Origin: a virus
Length of the DNA: 20,138 nucleotides
Virus record (IMG/VR): IMGVR_UViG_3300032323_000096
Coordinates: 1-20,138 of that record
Reading direction: 5' to 3' (one strand)
The translations under genes were made by a program, and so were the position numbers. Shown piece after piece: positions 7,616 through 14,326 of this stretch; the first letter of the stretch is position 1; each line of letters starts with the position of its first letter. The notes beneath the pieces are model-generated. The model was not told the origin of the DNA and ran no database searches. It saw nothing but the letters and a program-made list of their open reading frames with translations.

Positions 7616-9412
7616 TTATCTCGATTGTGGTAGTGATCTTTGCGCAGATTGGTTAGCTGACCAAACTGCTTGTTTATTTTTAGCCAAGAATTGCGTAGCG
7701 CTTTGTGTATCAATGGCTTGCATATTAGCAATGTAAGGGCCATTATACACCACTTGAGGTTGTCCGCCCATAGAGCTTAATTTGTTATTAGGAATAATAG
7801 TGCCTGAAGTTTTAGGGACAAATAATTCAGGGCCTTTCTCGCCTACCATATATGTATTACGGCCACTAACATCACCGCCTTCAGCTTTCCCAAGCCAAAA
7901 ATTAGTTGAACCAAATGCGGATGAATTTCCACCACCGCCAAAAAAGCCACCAAGAAAATCACCTATGCCTGAACTTTGAAATATTGCGGTAGCTTGTGCG
8001 CGTAATTGTATTGCAATTAAATCAGAAATAATACTTCTTGCTAAATCATTAAAACTTAATTTTCCTGTTCGAACAAATTGATCTAATGCTTGCTCCATAT
8101 TTTGTGTGACAGAAACGAATGCTTGCTCGCCTAATAAAGCGGCATTATTAGCATTGTCAGCATAAACAGCAAAAGCTTTTTTCCATCCAAATTCAAAATC
8201 TCTTTGAGCTTCCGCCACTTGATAAGCTTCTCTTGCTCTTGCCTTTTCTGCTTCAGCCCATTTTTGAGCCTGTTCCTCTGTCATCCTACGGCCAAACTGA
8301 TCGCCTACTAATAATTGTTGTCTTTTTTGTTCAATATCAAATAACTCTAATTGCAATCTTCTTTGATTTTCTGCAACAAAAGCTAATTCATGTTCTTTTT
8401 GTAATCTTTGACCTTTAGCTTGGCTGATTAACATTTCTTTATCGTAAAAGTCTTGTTGCCTTTGAGCTAACTCTTTTAATCTTTTTGCTTCAGCTTCAGC
8501 TTCTTTATCAGTTGCTTCTTTAACTTCTCTAACATTTTTTTTAGATGCAGACATACCACCGATGCCTGACATAATGCCAGGAACATTAGCGCCTTGAACT
8601 GATCCAAATTGTTTGTCAGCTAAATTATATTTTCTTAAACCTTCTTTATCTAACCAAGCGGCCCACCATCCAGCTTCTTTTTTAATTTCTTGAAATCTAT
8701 CAACAGTTCTTTTGCCTGATTCTTGCCAATTTTCCATTGCTCTAGTTGCCAAATCAAAAGCTGGAGCAACCGCATCAGCAAGCGTTACTTTTAAATTAAA
8801 AAAGAATTTATCTAAACGATCAACAGAAGCAGCAATCCTTTTAAAGGATTCCTCTGAATCAGCAAATTGATTTTGATTTCTTTGTAATTGATCAGCAAAA
8901 CCTCTTAAATCAATACCCTTAATGCCTTTGCCAAAAAAATCCATAGCCATAGCATTTCGTTTTGCTGCATCTTCTATCTTTGATAATGAAATTACTGTTT
9001 TTTCAAATAATTCTTGAGGGGTGAGTGTGCGTAAGTCTTGAAGTGAAACACCAATTCTTTTGAAAGATTTTTGAGCTTTGTCGCCACCATCAGCAGCTTC
9101 ATCAATTTTATTATTGAGTTTAGCTATCAACATACCAGTTTGATCTGCTGATCCGCCACTCAATGTTAATGCGCTCGACATGCGCAATACAGATTGAATT
9201 GACATATCATTTGCGACCGCTACTTTTTCAATATTGTCTGCAAAGTTAATTGCTTCGCGAGCGGAAGCAGCAAAGGCAGCTCCAACGGCAGCTAAAGATA
9301 ATTTAGCACCTAAACCAAAGCCTTCTACTTTGTCTTTAGCCTTACCTAGATTGGCATTAAACTCGCCTGCATCAAGCCCAAGTAAAACCGCTAACCTTGA
9401 AATAATTGCCAT
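7616..9412 (-). CDS. H: Tail tape measure protein (lambda-type)
   Basis: A 598-residue protein. The N-terminus SRLAVLLGLDAGEFNANLGK is the usual opening of lambda-family tape measure proteins, followed by a small Ala/Gly hydrophobic segment (35-55). Residues about 290-405 are strongly charged and helical, likely coiled coil. Residues about 415-475 (QNMEQALDQFVRTGKLSFND, then helix) match the lambda tape measure C-terminal domain. YMVGEKGPELFVPKTSG (521-537) is the typical late motif. Tape length sets tail length at roughly 0.15 nm per residue, which would predict about 90 nm; this is an estimate. The start has AAGG nine bases upstream, inside the end of the preceding chaperone gene. It is short for the family but appears intact. 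Confidence 0.92.
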   Translation of the reverse strand: MAIISRLAVLLGLDAGEFNANLGKAKDKVEGFGLGAKLSLAAVGAAFAASAREAINFADNIEKVAVANDMSIQSVLRMSSALTLSGGSADQTGMLIAKLNNKIDEAADGGDKAQKSFKRIGVSLQDLRTLTPQELFEKTVISLSKIEDAAKRNAMAMDFFGKGIKGIDLRGFADQLQRNQNQFADSEESFKRIAASVDRLDKFFFNLKVTLADAVAPAFDLATRAMENWQESGKRTVDRFQEIKKEAGWWAAWLDKEGLRKYNLADKQFGSVQGANVPGIMSGIGGMSASKKNVREVKEATDKEAEAEAKRLKELAQRQQDFYDKEMLISQAKGQRLQKEHELAFVAENQRRLQLELFDIEQKRQQLLVGDQFGRRMTEEQAQKWAEAEKARAREAYQVAEAQRDFEFGWKKAFAVYADNANNAALLGEQAFVSVTQNMEQALDQFVRTGKLSFNDLARSIISDLIAIQLRAQATAIFQSSGIGDFLGGFFGGGGNSSAFGSTNFWLGKAEGGDVSGRNTYMVGEKGPELFVPKTSGTIIPNNKLSSMGGQPQVVYNGPYIANMQAIDTQSATQFLAKNKQAVWSANQSAQRSLPQSR

Positions 9413-9414
9413 AA

Positions 9415-9723
9415 TTATTTACCTTGAAATCTGTCCATTTTAAAATCAGGTGCTTGCGACATAAATGATAATAAAGAATCGCTAGGATCAGCTTTTTCTA
9501 TGCCATAAATATAATCATAAGCACTACCTAAAACGCTTTTTATAGTATAAGGTTGGCTATTACTTGCTCTTAAATAATTAAAAACTCCAGCTATTAGAGT
9601 TCCTTGCATATTTAATAAGCTTCTATTTCCAACTAACCCATCAGCATACATGACTGTTATTTCATTCATGGTAGCTTCATCAAGCGCATCTATATCTTGT
9701 ATTGTATGCCCGTTAAAGACCAT
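9415..9723 (-). CDS. Tail assembly chaperone, second part (T-like), probably made by frameshift
   Basis: Counted from its first ATG it has 102 residues, but the frame stays open upstream to 9774. The 17 extra codons (ending VVSSLRTQVRAA) read like real coding sequence and overlap the end of the 156-aa chaperone gene. The ATG has no clear Shine-Dalgarno. This frame is -1 relative to the upstream gene, the same relation as lambda G and T. A shift at the last sense codon of the upstream gene would give a 270-residue fusion, close to lambda gpGT (about 280). The sequence (DIDALDEATMNEITVMYADG, then helix) is acidic and helical, as expected for a chaperone extension that recruits tube protein to the tape measure. 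Internal initiation at the ATG remains an alternative. Confidence 0.7.
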   Translation of the reverse strand: MVFNGHTIQDIDALDEATMNEITVMYADGLVGNRSLLNMQGTLIAGVFNYLRASNSQPYTIKSVLGSAYDYIYGIEKADPSDSLLSFMSQAPDFKMDRFQGK

Positions 9724-9727
9724 AGCC

Positions 9728-9761
9728 GCCCGAACTTGGGTTCTTAACGAGCTTACTACTT
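9728..9761 (-). promoter_or_regulatory. Candidate -1 ribosomal frameshift signal
   Basis: The upstream chaperone gene ends TCA AAG TAG. The Lys codon AAG is preceded by A, so a lysyl-tRNA can re-pair one base back on AAA and enter the T-like frame. Six nt downstream, after TAG and TAA, lies a stem: GCUCG (9752-9748) pairs with CGGGC (9732-9728), with an inner AAC/GUU helix capped by CCAA. Spacing and stem position fit a stimulatory element. There is no classical X XXY YYZ heptamer, so efficiency may be low. Confidence 0.45.
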
Positions 9762-10226
9762 TGACTTTATGTCTTTATAGTCAGGGCTAATAACCTCATT
9801 AATCTTTTCAACTAATGTCATTTGAACTGACAATGGAAATTCAGCTTCTACATCTTCATAAGTTATATCTTCTAATGATCCTGTTTCAGGAATTAGAAAT
9901 TTAATGCATTCAACTATTCTGTGTTGCAATACATGTTTATTTGTAGCAGTTTCTCTAATTGATCTGCCATCAATAATAAAATCATTGTCTTTAACTTCTA
10001 CGCCTTCTTTGCCTTCAAGGCCTTCAAAAGCTTTTACCATTAATTGATATTCTTTTTCAATCTTGTCAAGATTAGGGTTTTTAAAGTAATTATAAATAGC
10101 TTCAATTTCAGAAACACTTGGCACTCTTACTTTAAATGTATGATCGCCTAATTGAAACGACCTAGTTAATACTGATAATCTATTTTCCTCGTATTTTTTA
10201 CCGAGAGCCGATCCTAATTTACTCAT
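9756..10226 (-). CDS. G: Tail assembly chaperone (lambda G-like)
   Basis: A 156-residue protein just upstream of the T-like frame and the tape measure gene, the standard place for the tail assembly chaperone. Features seen are a compact beta segment (FQLGDHTFKVRVPSVSEIEA, 24-43), then helices (IYNYFKNPNLDKIEKEYQLM), and a C-terminal acidic region (LEDITYEDVEAEFPLS) before a last helix. This is the style of G-like proteins that adopt alpha/beta chaperone folds and coat the tape measure during assembly. The start has AAGGAAAAGAT upstream. It would be made both alone and as a -1 fusion with the next frame. Family assignment is by position and general pattern; no catalytic residues are expected. 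Confidence 0.75.
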   Translation of the reverse strand: MSKLGSALGKKYEENRLSVLTRSFQLGDHTFKVRVPSVSEIEAIYNYFKNPNLDKIEKEYQLMVKAFEGLEGKEGVEVKDNDFIIDGRSIRETATNKHVLQHRIVECIKFLIPETGSLEDITYEDVEAEFPLSVQMTLVEKINEVISPDYKDIKSK

Positions 10227-10235
10227 ATCTTTTCC

Positions 10236-10790
10236 TTATGTTGTTGATTTTTTAGCTTTATACGAATCCATTTTTTGTTTTAAAATTAAACCTAATTTTG
10301 CTGCTACTGCTTGCGCTTGCGATTCTAATGATACTCGCATAAATGGTTTAGCTGACATTTTGGCAGTTCCAAACTCATTAGCGATAGCTCTTGCATCATG
10401 CATAACGCCAGCTTCAGAATAAAAACTTCTTTTAGCTTTTTTATACTCACTACCTTTTAAATTTCCATATTTCGCATGGAATTCTTGCTTTAATTTTTTA
10501 GGGATTGGTCGAGATGAAACAAGCGATATAACGGAATCTTTTGGTGTTACATATCTTGACTTCATATCTTTTCTACTAGGTCTTCTTGCAGTAACATACA
10601 AAGAACGATCCAATGCGCCTGTGTCTTTAGGTGATAGTGCTTTTGCCATAGCCAATACAGGCTTCATAGCATCTCTAACTGCTGGTATTAATACTTTACT
10701 TTTTGCGTCTTTGTCGCCAAATTGCTCTTGAAATTCTTTAAATACTTCAAGAGTTTCTTTTAAACCATTGACCGCAAACTTGACACTCAT
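10236..10790 (-). CDS. HK97 gp10-like neck/tail completion protein
   Basis: A 184-residue basic protein with the HK97 gp10 family signatures: ALSPKDTGALDRSL (51-64), typical of the helix and turn before the core, and NEFGTAKMSAKPFMRVSLE (138-156), the GT...KPFxR motif near the C-terminus. Family members sit at the head-tail interface, usually encoded between the head-tail adaptor and the tail terminator. Here the gene lies after the major tail protein, with two small genes between. A Lys/Arg-rich stretch (residues 69-124) is inserted between the two signatures. The start is coupled to the upstream stop as TAATG, with AAGG seven bases before it. Confidence 0.78.
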   Translation of the reverse strand: MSVKFAVNGLKETLEVFKEFQEQFGDKDAKSKVLIPAVRDAMKPVLAMAKALSPKDTGALDRSLYVTARRPSRKDMKSRYVTPKDSVISLVSSRPIPKKLKQEFHAKYGNLKGSEYKKAKRSFYSEAGVMHDARAIANEFGTAKMSAKPFMRVSLESQAQAVAAKLGLILKQKMDSYKAKKSTT

Positions 10791-11017
10791 TAATCTGCCT
10801 TAATTATTTTTTGATAAATCGTATTATTAAGTTTAATAGCATAATCCACACAAGCTTCAGGTGTCATTTTGTCCGCATGATTTTTAGCAATGTCATGGGC
10901 TAATGCAATACCTGTTAAGCGTTGTTGAGCAAAACCAAACCAATTCTTTTGACCTGAATTGGCTTGGCTTACTAAATAACTTAATAGATCATCACTATTC
11001 TTGATTTGTGTCGTCAT
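10790..11017 (-). CDS. Small hypothetical tail-module protein (75 aa)
   Basis: A 75-residue, mostly helical protein (LLSYLVSQANSGQKNWFGFA, then LTGIALAHDIAKNHADKMTP). No family is recognised. It starts inside the end of the preceding small gene (23-nt overlap, +1 frame). AAGG lies nine bases before the ATG, so independent or coupled initiation is likely. The overlap contains an A7 run read A AAA AAA in the upstream frame, so a -2 or +1 shift could also join the two proteins. Its stop overlaps the gp10-like start (TAATG). The place just after the tail tube gene suggests a minor chaperone or tube-related factor, but nothing in the sequence proves this. Confidence 0.6.
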   Translation of the reverse strand: MTTQIKNSDDLLSYLVSQANSGQKNWFGFAQQRLTGIALAHDIAKNHADKMTPEACVDYAIKLNNTIYQKIIKAD

Positions 11018-11219
11018 CTTTTTTTACCTTTTCTTTTTTTGTATTTTCATAAGGATTAACTTTAGCTAATGCTTGTAGTGCAACATATTCAGCACTATCA
11101 GGATCAGCTTTTGCTAAAGCATCAGCAACTTCTTTGGCATCAACAGGCAATCCCAAAGCAACTGCATCAATGCTTTGATAAGTGCTTGTTAATAACTCAA
11201 CTGCATCAGATAATTTCAT
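10995..11219 (-). CDS. Small hypothetical protein after the major tail gene (74 aa)
   Basis: I take the ATG at 11219 as the start: AAGGA lies six bases upstream of it and directly abuts a TTG at 11225 that would add two residues. The product has 74 residues: an N-terminal helix (MKLSDAVELLTSTYQSIDAV), a stretch rich in Ala, Asp and Lys (DAKEVADALAKADPDSAEYV), and a charged tail (KKEKVKKDDDTNQE). The coding end contains two A7 runs read as A AAA AAA. No family is recognised. It is encoded between the tube protein and the gp10-like protein, together with the overlapping 75-aa gene. Confidence 0.6.
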   Translation of the reverse strand: MKLSDAVELLTSTYQSIDAVALGLPVDAKEVADALAKADPDSAEYVALQALAKVNPYENTKKEKVKKDDDTNQE

Positions 11220-11225
11220 ATTCAA

Positions 11226-11230
11226 TCCTT
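11226..11230 (-). promoter_or_regulatory. Ribosome binding site deciding the start of the 74-aa gene
   Basis: AAGGA on the minus strand. It leaves six bases to the ATG at 11219 and none to the TTG at 11225, so the ATG is the functional start. Confidence 0.75.
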
Positions 11231-11231
11231 A

Positions 11232-11726
11232 TTAAGTATTGTTTGACCAGCCGTATTGATTGCCGCGTGGATGAACAGTAAATGTGCATTTAGCTTCAGC
11301 AGTTGGATTAGGATCAACAGAGAATTGACCTACTCGACCATTGAAAGCGTAATTTACAATATTTGTGCCATCAGTTGCAGAGATTACAAAAGTTCTATCA
11401 ATAGTGCCATTGTAAGCATCAGCTCTCATTTGTAATAATTGTGCATCAGCAGGATTCCATGCAGCAGTAATTGTCATTGATGTTGGAGCTGCTTGTGTTG
11501 GAATCTTGTCAGATTGACGGCTACCAGCTACATTAAAGTTAGCCATTGCATCATCTTGACCGAATGCTGGGATAGCTTCTACAGGTAATAAATTGCCTGA
11601 AACTGCAACGGCAGATGTTGAAGCATAAACTGATAAGTTAGCAACTGTTAATGGTGTTGGAGTTGCGCCTGCTTGTGCATATAATGAAGCGCTAAAACCA
11701 GGTAAGACTTTATTTGGAAGTGCCAT
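11232..11726 (-). CDS. Major tail tube protein
   Basis: A 164-residue protein in the expected place between the tail terminator and the chaperones. The sequence is beta-rich and low in charge. It opens ALPNKVLPGFSASLYAQAGA, has a middle block QSDKIPTQAAPTSMTITAAW (91-110), and ends YAFNGRVGQFSVDPNPTAEA and CTFTVHPRGNQYGW, which fits the beta-sandwich tube fold of siphovirus major tail proteins. The start has a strong AAAAGGA nine bases upstream, consistent with high expression. No Ig-like extension is present, so the tube surface should be plain. Assignment rests on size, position and composition. Confidence 0.75.
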   Translation of the reverse strand: MALPNKVLPGFSASLYAQAGATPTPLTVANLSVYASTSAVAVSGNLLPVEAIPAFGQDDAMANFNVAGSRQSDKIPTQAAPTSMTITAAWNPADAQLLQMRADAYNGTIDRTFVISATDGTNIVNYAFNGRVGQFSVDPNPTAEAKCTFTVHPRGNQYGWSNNT

Positions 11727-11762
11727 AATTAAATTTCCTTTTCATTAAATAATCAAAAAATC

Positions 11763-12182
11763 TTATGTTGGAATGTATAAGGTGCAATCCATAAATATAT
11801 TAAATAGATTGATCTCATTGTCGTATCCATTATATAACCACACCACATCAGCTTTAGATATTTGAAAGCCATAAGTTGCACCGCCAAATAACCCACTATA
11901 ACCATGTAGTGACTGCAATATAGTATTTGCAGTTTGAAAACTATTTTCCATTGTGGTAGAAAATACACTCATTTGAAATGTAGGTGTATCAATACCTTTT
12001 ACGCTTTGAGTTTGGCCTGTATAAACGGGCTGATGCACATTTCTTAATTGCCAAGTTACAAAGTCGTTTTGTGTAGCAAAATTTCTATTGAAATTAGCAT
12101 ACACAGGAACTGGAGCTATTATACCACTCAATTGGGCCTGTATGGCTTTTGCGTATTGATTAACATTTTGTTGAGTAGCCAT
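11763..12182 (-). CDS. Tail terminator / tail completion protein
   Basis: A 139-residue protein directly downstream of the head-tail adaptor (1-nt gap) and before the tube gene, the position of lambda U / DUF3168-like tail terminators. It has an N-terminal helix (VNQYAKAIQAQLSG), a central strand run that includes PTFQMSVFSTTMENSFQTAN, and a helix (TANTILQSLHGYSG, 84-97) followed by a strand (YNGYDNEINLFNIFMDCTLY). This alpha/beta layout suits the terminator ring. The Shine-Dalgarno AAGGG lies in the last codons of the adaptor gene. Confidence 0.65.
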   Translation of the reverse strand: MATQQNVNQYAKAIQAQLSGIIAPVPVYANFNRNFATQNDFVTWQLRNVHQPVYTGQTQSVKGIDTPTFQMSVFSTTMENSFQTANTILQSLHGYSGLFGGATYGFQISKADVVWLYNGYDNEINLFNIFMDCTLYIPT

Positions 12183-12183
12183 T

Positions 12184-12528
12184 TTAAACCCTTGTTGTCG
12201 GATCGGATCGGTAGCACATTAAGGTCACAGACATTCTATCGTTAGCTTCAATGGCATCCGTAATACGCCAATCATGATCTCTCCAAGTAATCGAATATTT
12301 ATCTTGATGATTGACAATATCTTTTAAATTAGGTGTGTAATTAAAAGTGAATTGAATCAAATCTTGATATACACGATAACGCTCTGTAATAGCTACAGAA
12401 TTCTTTACATCAGACACTAAAGGCCTAGTAGTAAATTTCTTTGTTATTGTTGTTGTATAGTCACCATAGGCATTAGTGCCGAAAGTGAGATCATTTACAT
12501 CAACATTCTCATATCGTTTAATGGCCAT
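12184..12528 (-). CDS. Head-tail adaptor / joining protein
   Basis: A 114-residue beta-rich protein immediately after the connector (stop and start abut). Its central FTFNYTPNLKDIVNHQDKYS and C-terminal WRDHDWRITDAIEANDRMSV followed by TLMCYR fit the head-tail joining family (PF05521-like; lambda FII/SPP1 gp16 type), in which a W-R-I strand and a following R..v.l.c strand close the barrel. The protein should form a ring under the connector. The ribosome binding site is weak, suggesting coupling. Confidence is moderate because the match is by pattern only. Confidence 0.65.
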   Translation of the reverse strand: MAIKRYENVDVNDLTFGTNAYGDYTTTITKKFTTRPLVSDVKNSVAITERYRVYQDLIQFTFNYTPNLKDIVNHQDKYSITWRDHDWRITDAIEANDRMSVTLMCYRSDPTTRV

Positions 12529-13194
12529 TTACATTACCAATGGTTTATAAGGTCTTAAAAGAGCATCCACTCCATAAGGAATATTTTGTAATTTAGTCAA
12601 AGTTGTTTCTGCACGATTGTTATAAAGATGAGTTAATAACAATAAAGCCGCTTGTTTAATAACTGGATAAGCCTGTAAGAAATTAGGATTAACTGTATAT
12701 TCAACAACAATAGGCGATGTTACATTCATATTTATATCTTGCGGAGTTCCGTTTGGCAAAATTACTTTGTTACCAGTTGGATCGTAAGAATAATTAGTGT
12801 TTGCTAGAGTTATAAGAGCTACAGGATTGGCGTTGTTATAATATTTAACGCTATTAATAACAACGCTGCCTGTGTTATTACTATCTCTATATGATACTTG
12901 TGGCAAGTCTAAACAAACAGGACTTGCATATAATGAGCTTAAGCCATAATAAACGCGATACGAAATAGGGAATATAGGCATACCAAGATAATCCTCAATA
13001 TGCATTCTTACCGCTAATTCTAAACCTTCTAAATAAGAATCTTGAGATTCATCACCAAACAAGTTTAATTGTTGAGTGATTTCCTCTAACGATAACCATC
13101 CTGTCGTTAAAGCACGATTAATCTGCTCAACTTTATCGTAGTTAAACGGATTGCGAGTGCTTCCGAAAGATACTTGCCCTAGCGTATCAGCCAT
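12529..13194 (-). CDS. Head-tail connector protein (HK97 gp6-like)
   Basis: A 221-residue protein with an N-terminal helical part (GWLSLEEITQQLNLFGDESQ, then LEGLELAVRMHIEDYLGMPI) and a C-terminal end IPYGVDALLRPYKPLVM. That end is the hallmark of gp6/phage_connect_1 family connectors, which end in a GVxALLxPYR-like motif. A longer beta-rich insertion (about residues 90-165) separates the helical parts. It binds the portal and forms the first ring of the neck. It follows the second capsid gene by 2 nt, with GGGA inside the end of that gene as its likely ribosome binding site. Confidence 0.82.
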   Translation of the reverse strand: MADTLGQVSFGSTRNPFNYDKVEQINRALTTGWLSLEEITQQLNLFGDESQDSYLEGLELAVRMHIEDYLGMPIFPISYRVYYGLSSLYASPVCLDLPQVSYRDSNNTGSVVINSVKYYNNANPVALITLANTNYSYDPTGNKVILPNGTPQDINMNVTSPIVVEYTVNPNFLQAYPVIKQAALLLLTHLYNNRAETTLTKLQNIPYGVDALLRPYKPLVM

Positions 13195-13196
13195 TA

Positions 13197-14255
13197 TTAT
13201 ATTCCCATTAAAAATACGCCTGCAAAAGGATTGCGAACAGTAGATGCTAATCTTTTTTCAGCATATAGTGTTACAAAGCCAGGTGCAGTTTGATCAAACA
13301 TCTTAATATTCATTTCCTCTGCATCAGCAATAGTTAGGAATTGATCCCAATTTGCTAAAACGCCTGAAATCTTACCAGCCGCAGGTGCGTCAAGATAAGG
13401 ATTAGGAATTACAGGGAATCCAAAGATATTAGCAATAGCGCCACCATCTTCATCACCTACTTCAACAAACATTGGTGCGCCACCTGTCGATCCTTTTAAT
13501 TTTCTCAATTGAGAAATTAAAGCTGGATGCAAGTGCCATGCAGTTGTTGGCTTACTCCAATATTGACCAGGCAATAATGAAGCTGCATTAGCCATGTCAT
13601 CATAAGTAATTGCTGAAGCGCTAAATTCCTCTTTTAAAATGGTGTGAATACCATTAGTTATAGCAGTTCCGCTTGTGCCATAAGACGCAGCAGAGGTGCT
13701 TGTGTTATAAACAACTAAACCGCGTAGGCCATCAGTTCCGCCAGTTGAAGTTGTTGTTGATCCTGCTTGATCGTTGTTAAGCGCCATACTGGCCGCTTCT
13801 AACGCTGAAAATTCGAGCATCAAATCGTTCACAATTGCAGCTTCAATGCCATTAATATCTGACATCGCCGCAGTTCTAATTGGTAATTGAGCAGTTATTA
13901 CTCTTGTTGGAAGTTGCCAAAAAGAAGTAGCAATATTTGGGCTACCGCTATCGGGAACTACCGCATAAGTCCAGGGATTAGTTGAGTTAGCCGCGTTACC
14001 TGTTTTAGCTACAAATTGAGCTGCTGAAGTATTTGTGGATTTAATTTGACGAGAACCTTGTCTGAAAGGATTAGCATAACGGAGTGCCGCGAATGCATCG
14101 TCAAAGTATGTTCTACCACCAATATTTAAACCGCTACCAGTAAGCGCTGACGCTTCCTTAACATCTTGGGCTTGTTCCTCAAACAAATTAACTTTAGCTT
14201 CGCCTTCAGTTAATGCTTGTTTAATGCCTTTTAAAATTCTTTCAGATGTATTCAT
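13197..14255 (-). CDS. Second HK97-fold capsid protein, paralogue lacking most of the delta domain
   Basis: A 352-residue protein homologous to the neighbouring major capsid protein over nearly its whole length. Shared blocks include EASALTGSG (34-42), AKTGNA, LPIRTAA (against FPIRTAA), NNDQ, GLRGL, a DQTxPGF element (residues differ at one site) and EKRLA near the C-terminus. Its N-terminal part before EASALTGSG has only 33 residues, against 104 in the paralogue, so the scaffold-like delta domain is almost absent. The internal Gly/Ser-rich stretch after GLRGL is also shorter. The start has AGGAAAG upstream. It could be a second shell subunit, a pentamer-specific capsid protein or an expression-tuned variant. 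It appears intact, with no frameshift. Confidence 0.85.
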   Translation of the reverse strand: MNTSERILKGIKQALTEGEAKVNLFEEQAQDVKEASALTGSGLNIGGRTYFDDAFAALRYANPFRQGSRQIKSTNTSAAQFVAKTGNAANSTNPWTYAVVPDSGSPNIATSFWQLPTRVITAQLPIRTAAMSDINGIEAAIVNDLMLEFSALEAASMALNNDQAGSTTTSTGGTDGLRGLVVYNTSTSAASYGTSGTAITNGIHTILKEEFSASAITYDDMANAASLLPGQYWSKPTTAWHLHPALISQLRKLKGSTGGAPMFVEVGDEDGGAIANIFGFPVIPNPYLDAPAAGKISGVLANWDQFLTIADAEEMNIKMFDQTAPGFVTLYAEKRLASTVRNPFAGVFLMGI

Positions 14256-14281
14256 TTTTCTTTCCTAAATTAATTAAAGAG

Positions 14282-14299
14282 GGGCGGATTGCTCCGCCC
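14282..14299 (-). terminator. GC-rich hairpin between the two capsid genes
   Basis: On the minus strand it reads GGGCGGA-GCAA-TCCGCCC: seven perfect base pairs with a GNRA-type GCAA tetraloop, then CTCTTTAATTAATTT. In this AT-rich, gap-free window such a stem stands out. It may act as a partial rho-independent terminator, an RNase stop that protects the upstream capsid mRNA, or both. The U run is short and broken, so full termination is unlikely. Confidence 0.65.
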
Positions 14300-14309
14300 T
14301 TCCCGTTAC

Positions 14310-14326
14310 AATAGTTTTTAACTATT
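14310..14326 (-). repeat. Perfect 7-bp palindrome overlapping the major capsid stop codon
   Basis: AATAGTT-AAA-AACTATT on the minus strand. It takes in part of the TAA stop of the major capsid gene and the TAG that follows directly (tandem stops). With the GC-rich hairpin 10 nt downstream it forms a double-hairpin intergenic region, which suggests mRNA processing or stability control. Confidence 0.6.

Noticed and set aside
11223-11225. TTG at 11225 as the start of the small gene after the tail tube gene
   Set aside because: The ribosome binding site AAGGA abuts the TTG with no spacer, while the ATG at 11219 has a six-base spacer.
11753-11968. 71-residue minus-strand ORF overlapping the tail terminator
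   Set aside because: It is a different frame of the terminator gene, lacks a ribosome site and has a composition unlike the neighbouring proteins.
14282-14299. Strong factor-independent terminator ending the operon at the first capsid gene
   Set aside because: The stem is good but the following U tract is short and interrupted, and essential neck and tail genes lie directly downstream without a clear promoter. Partial termination or processing is more likely.
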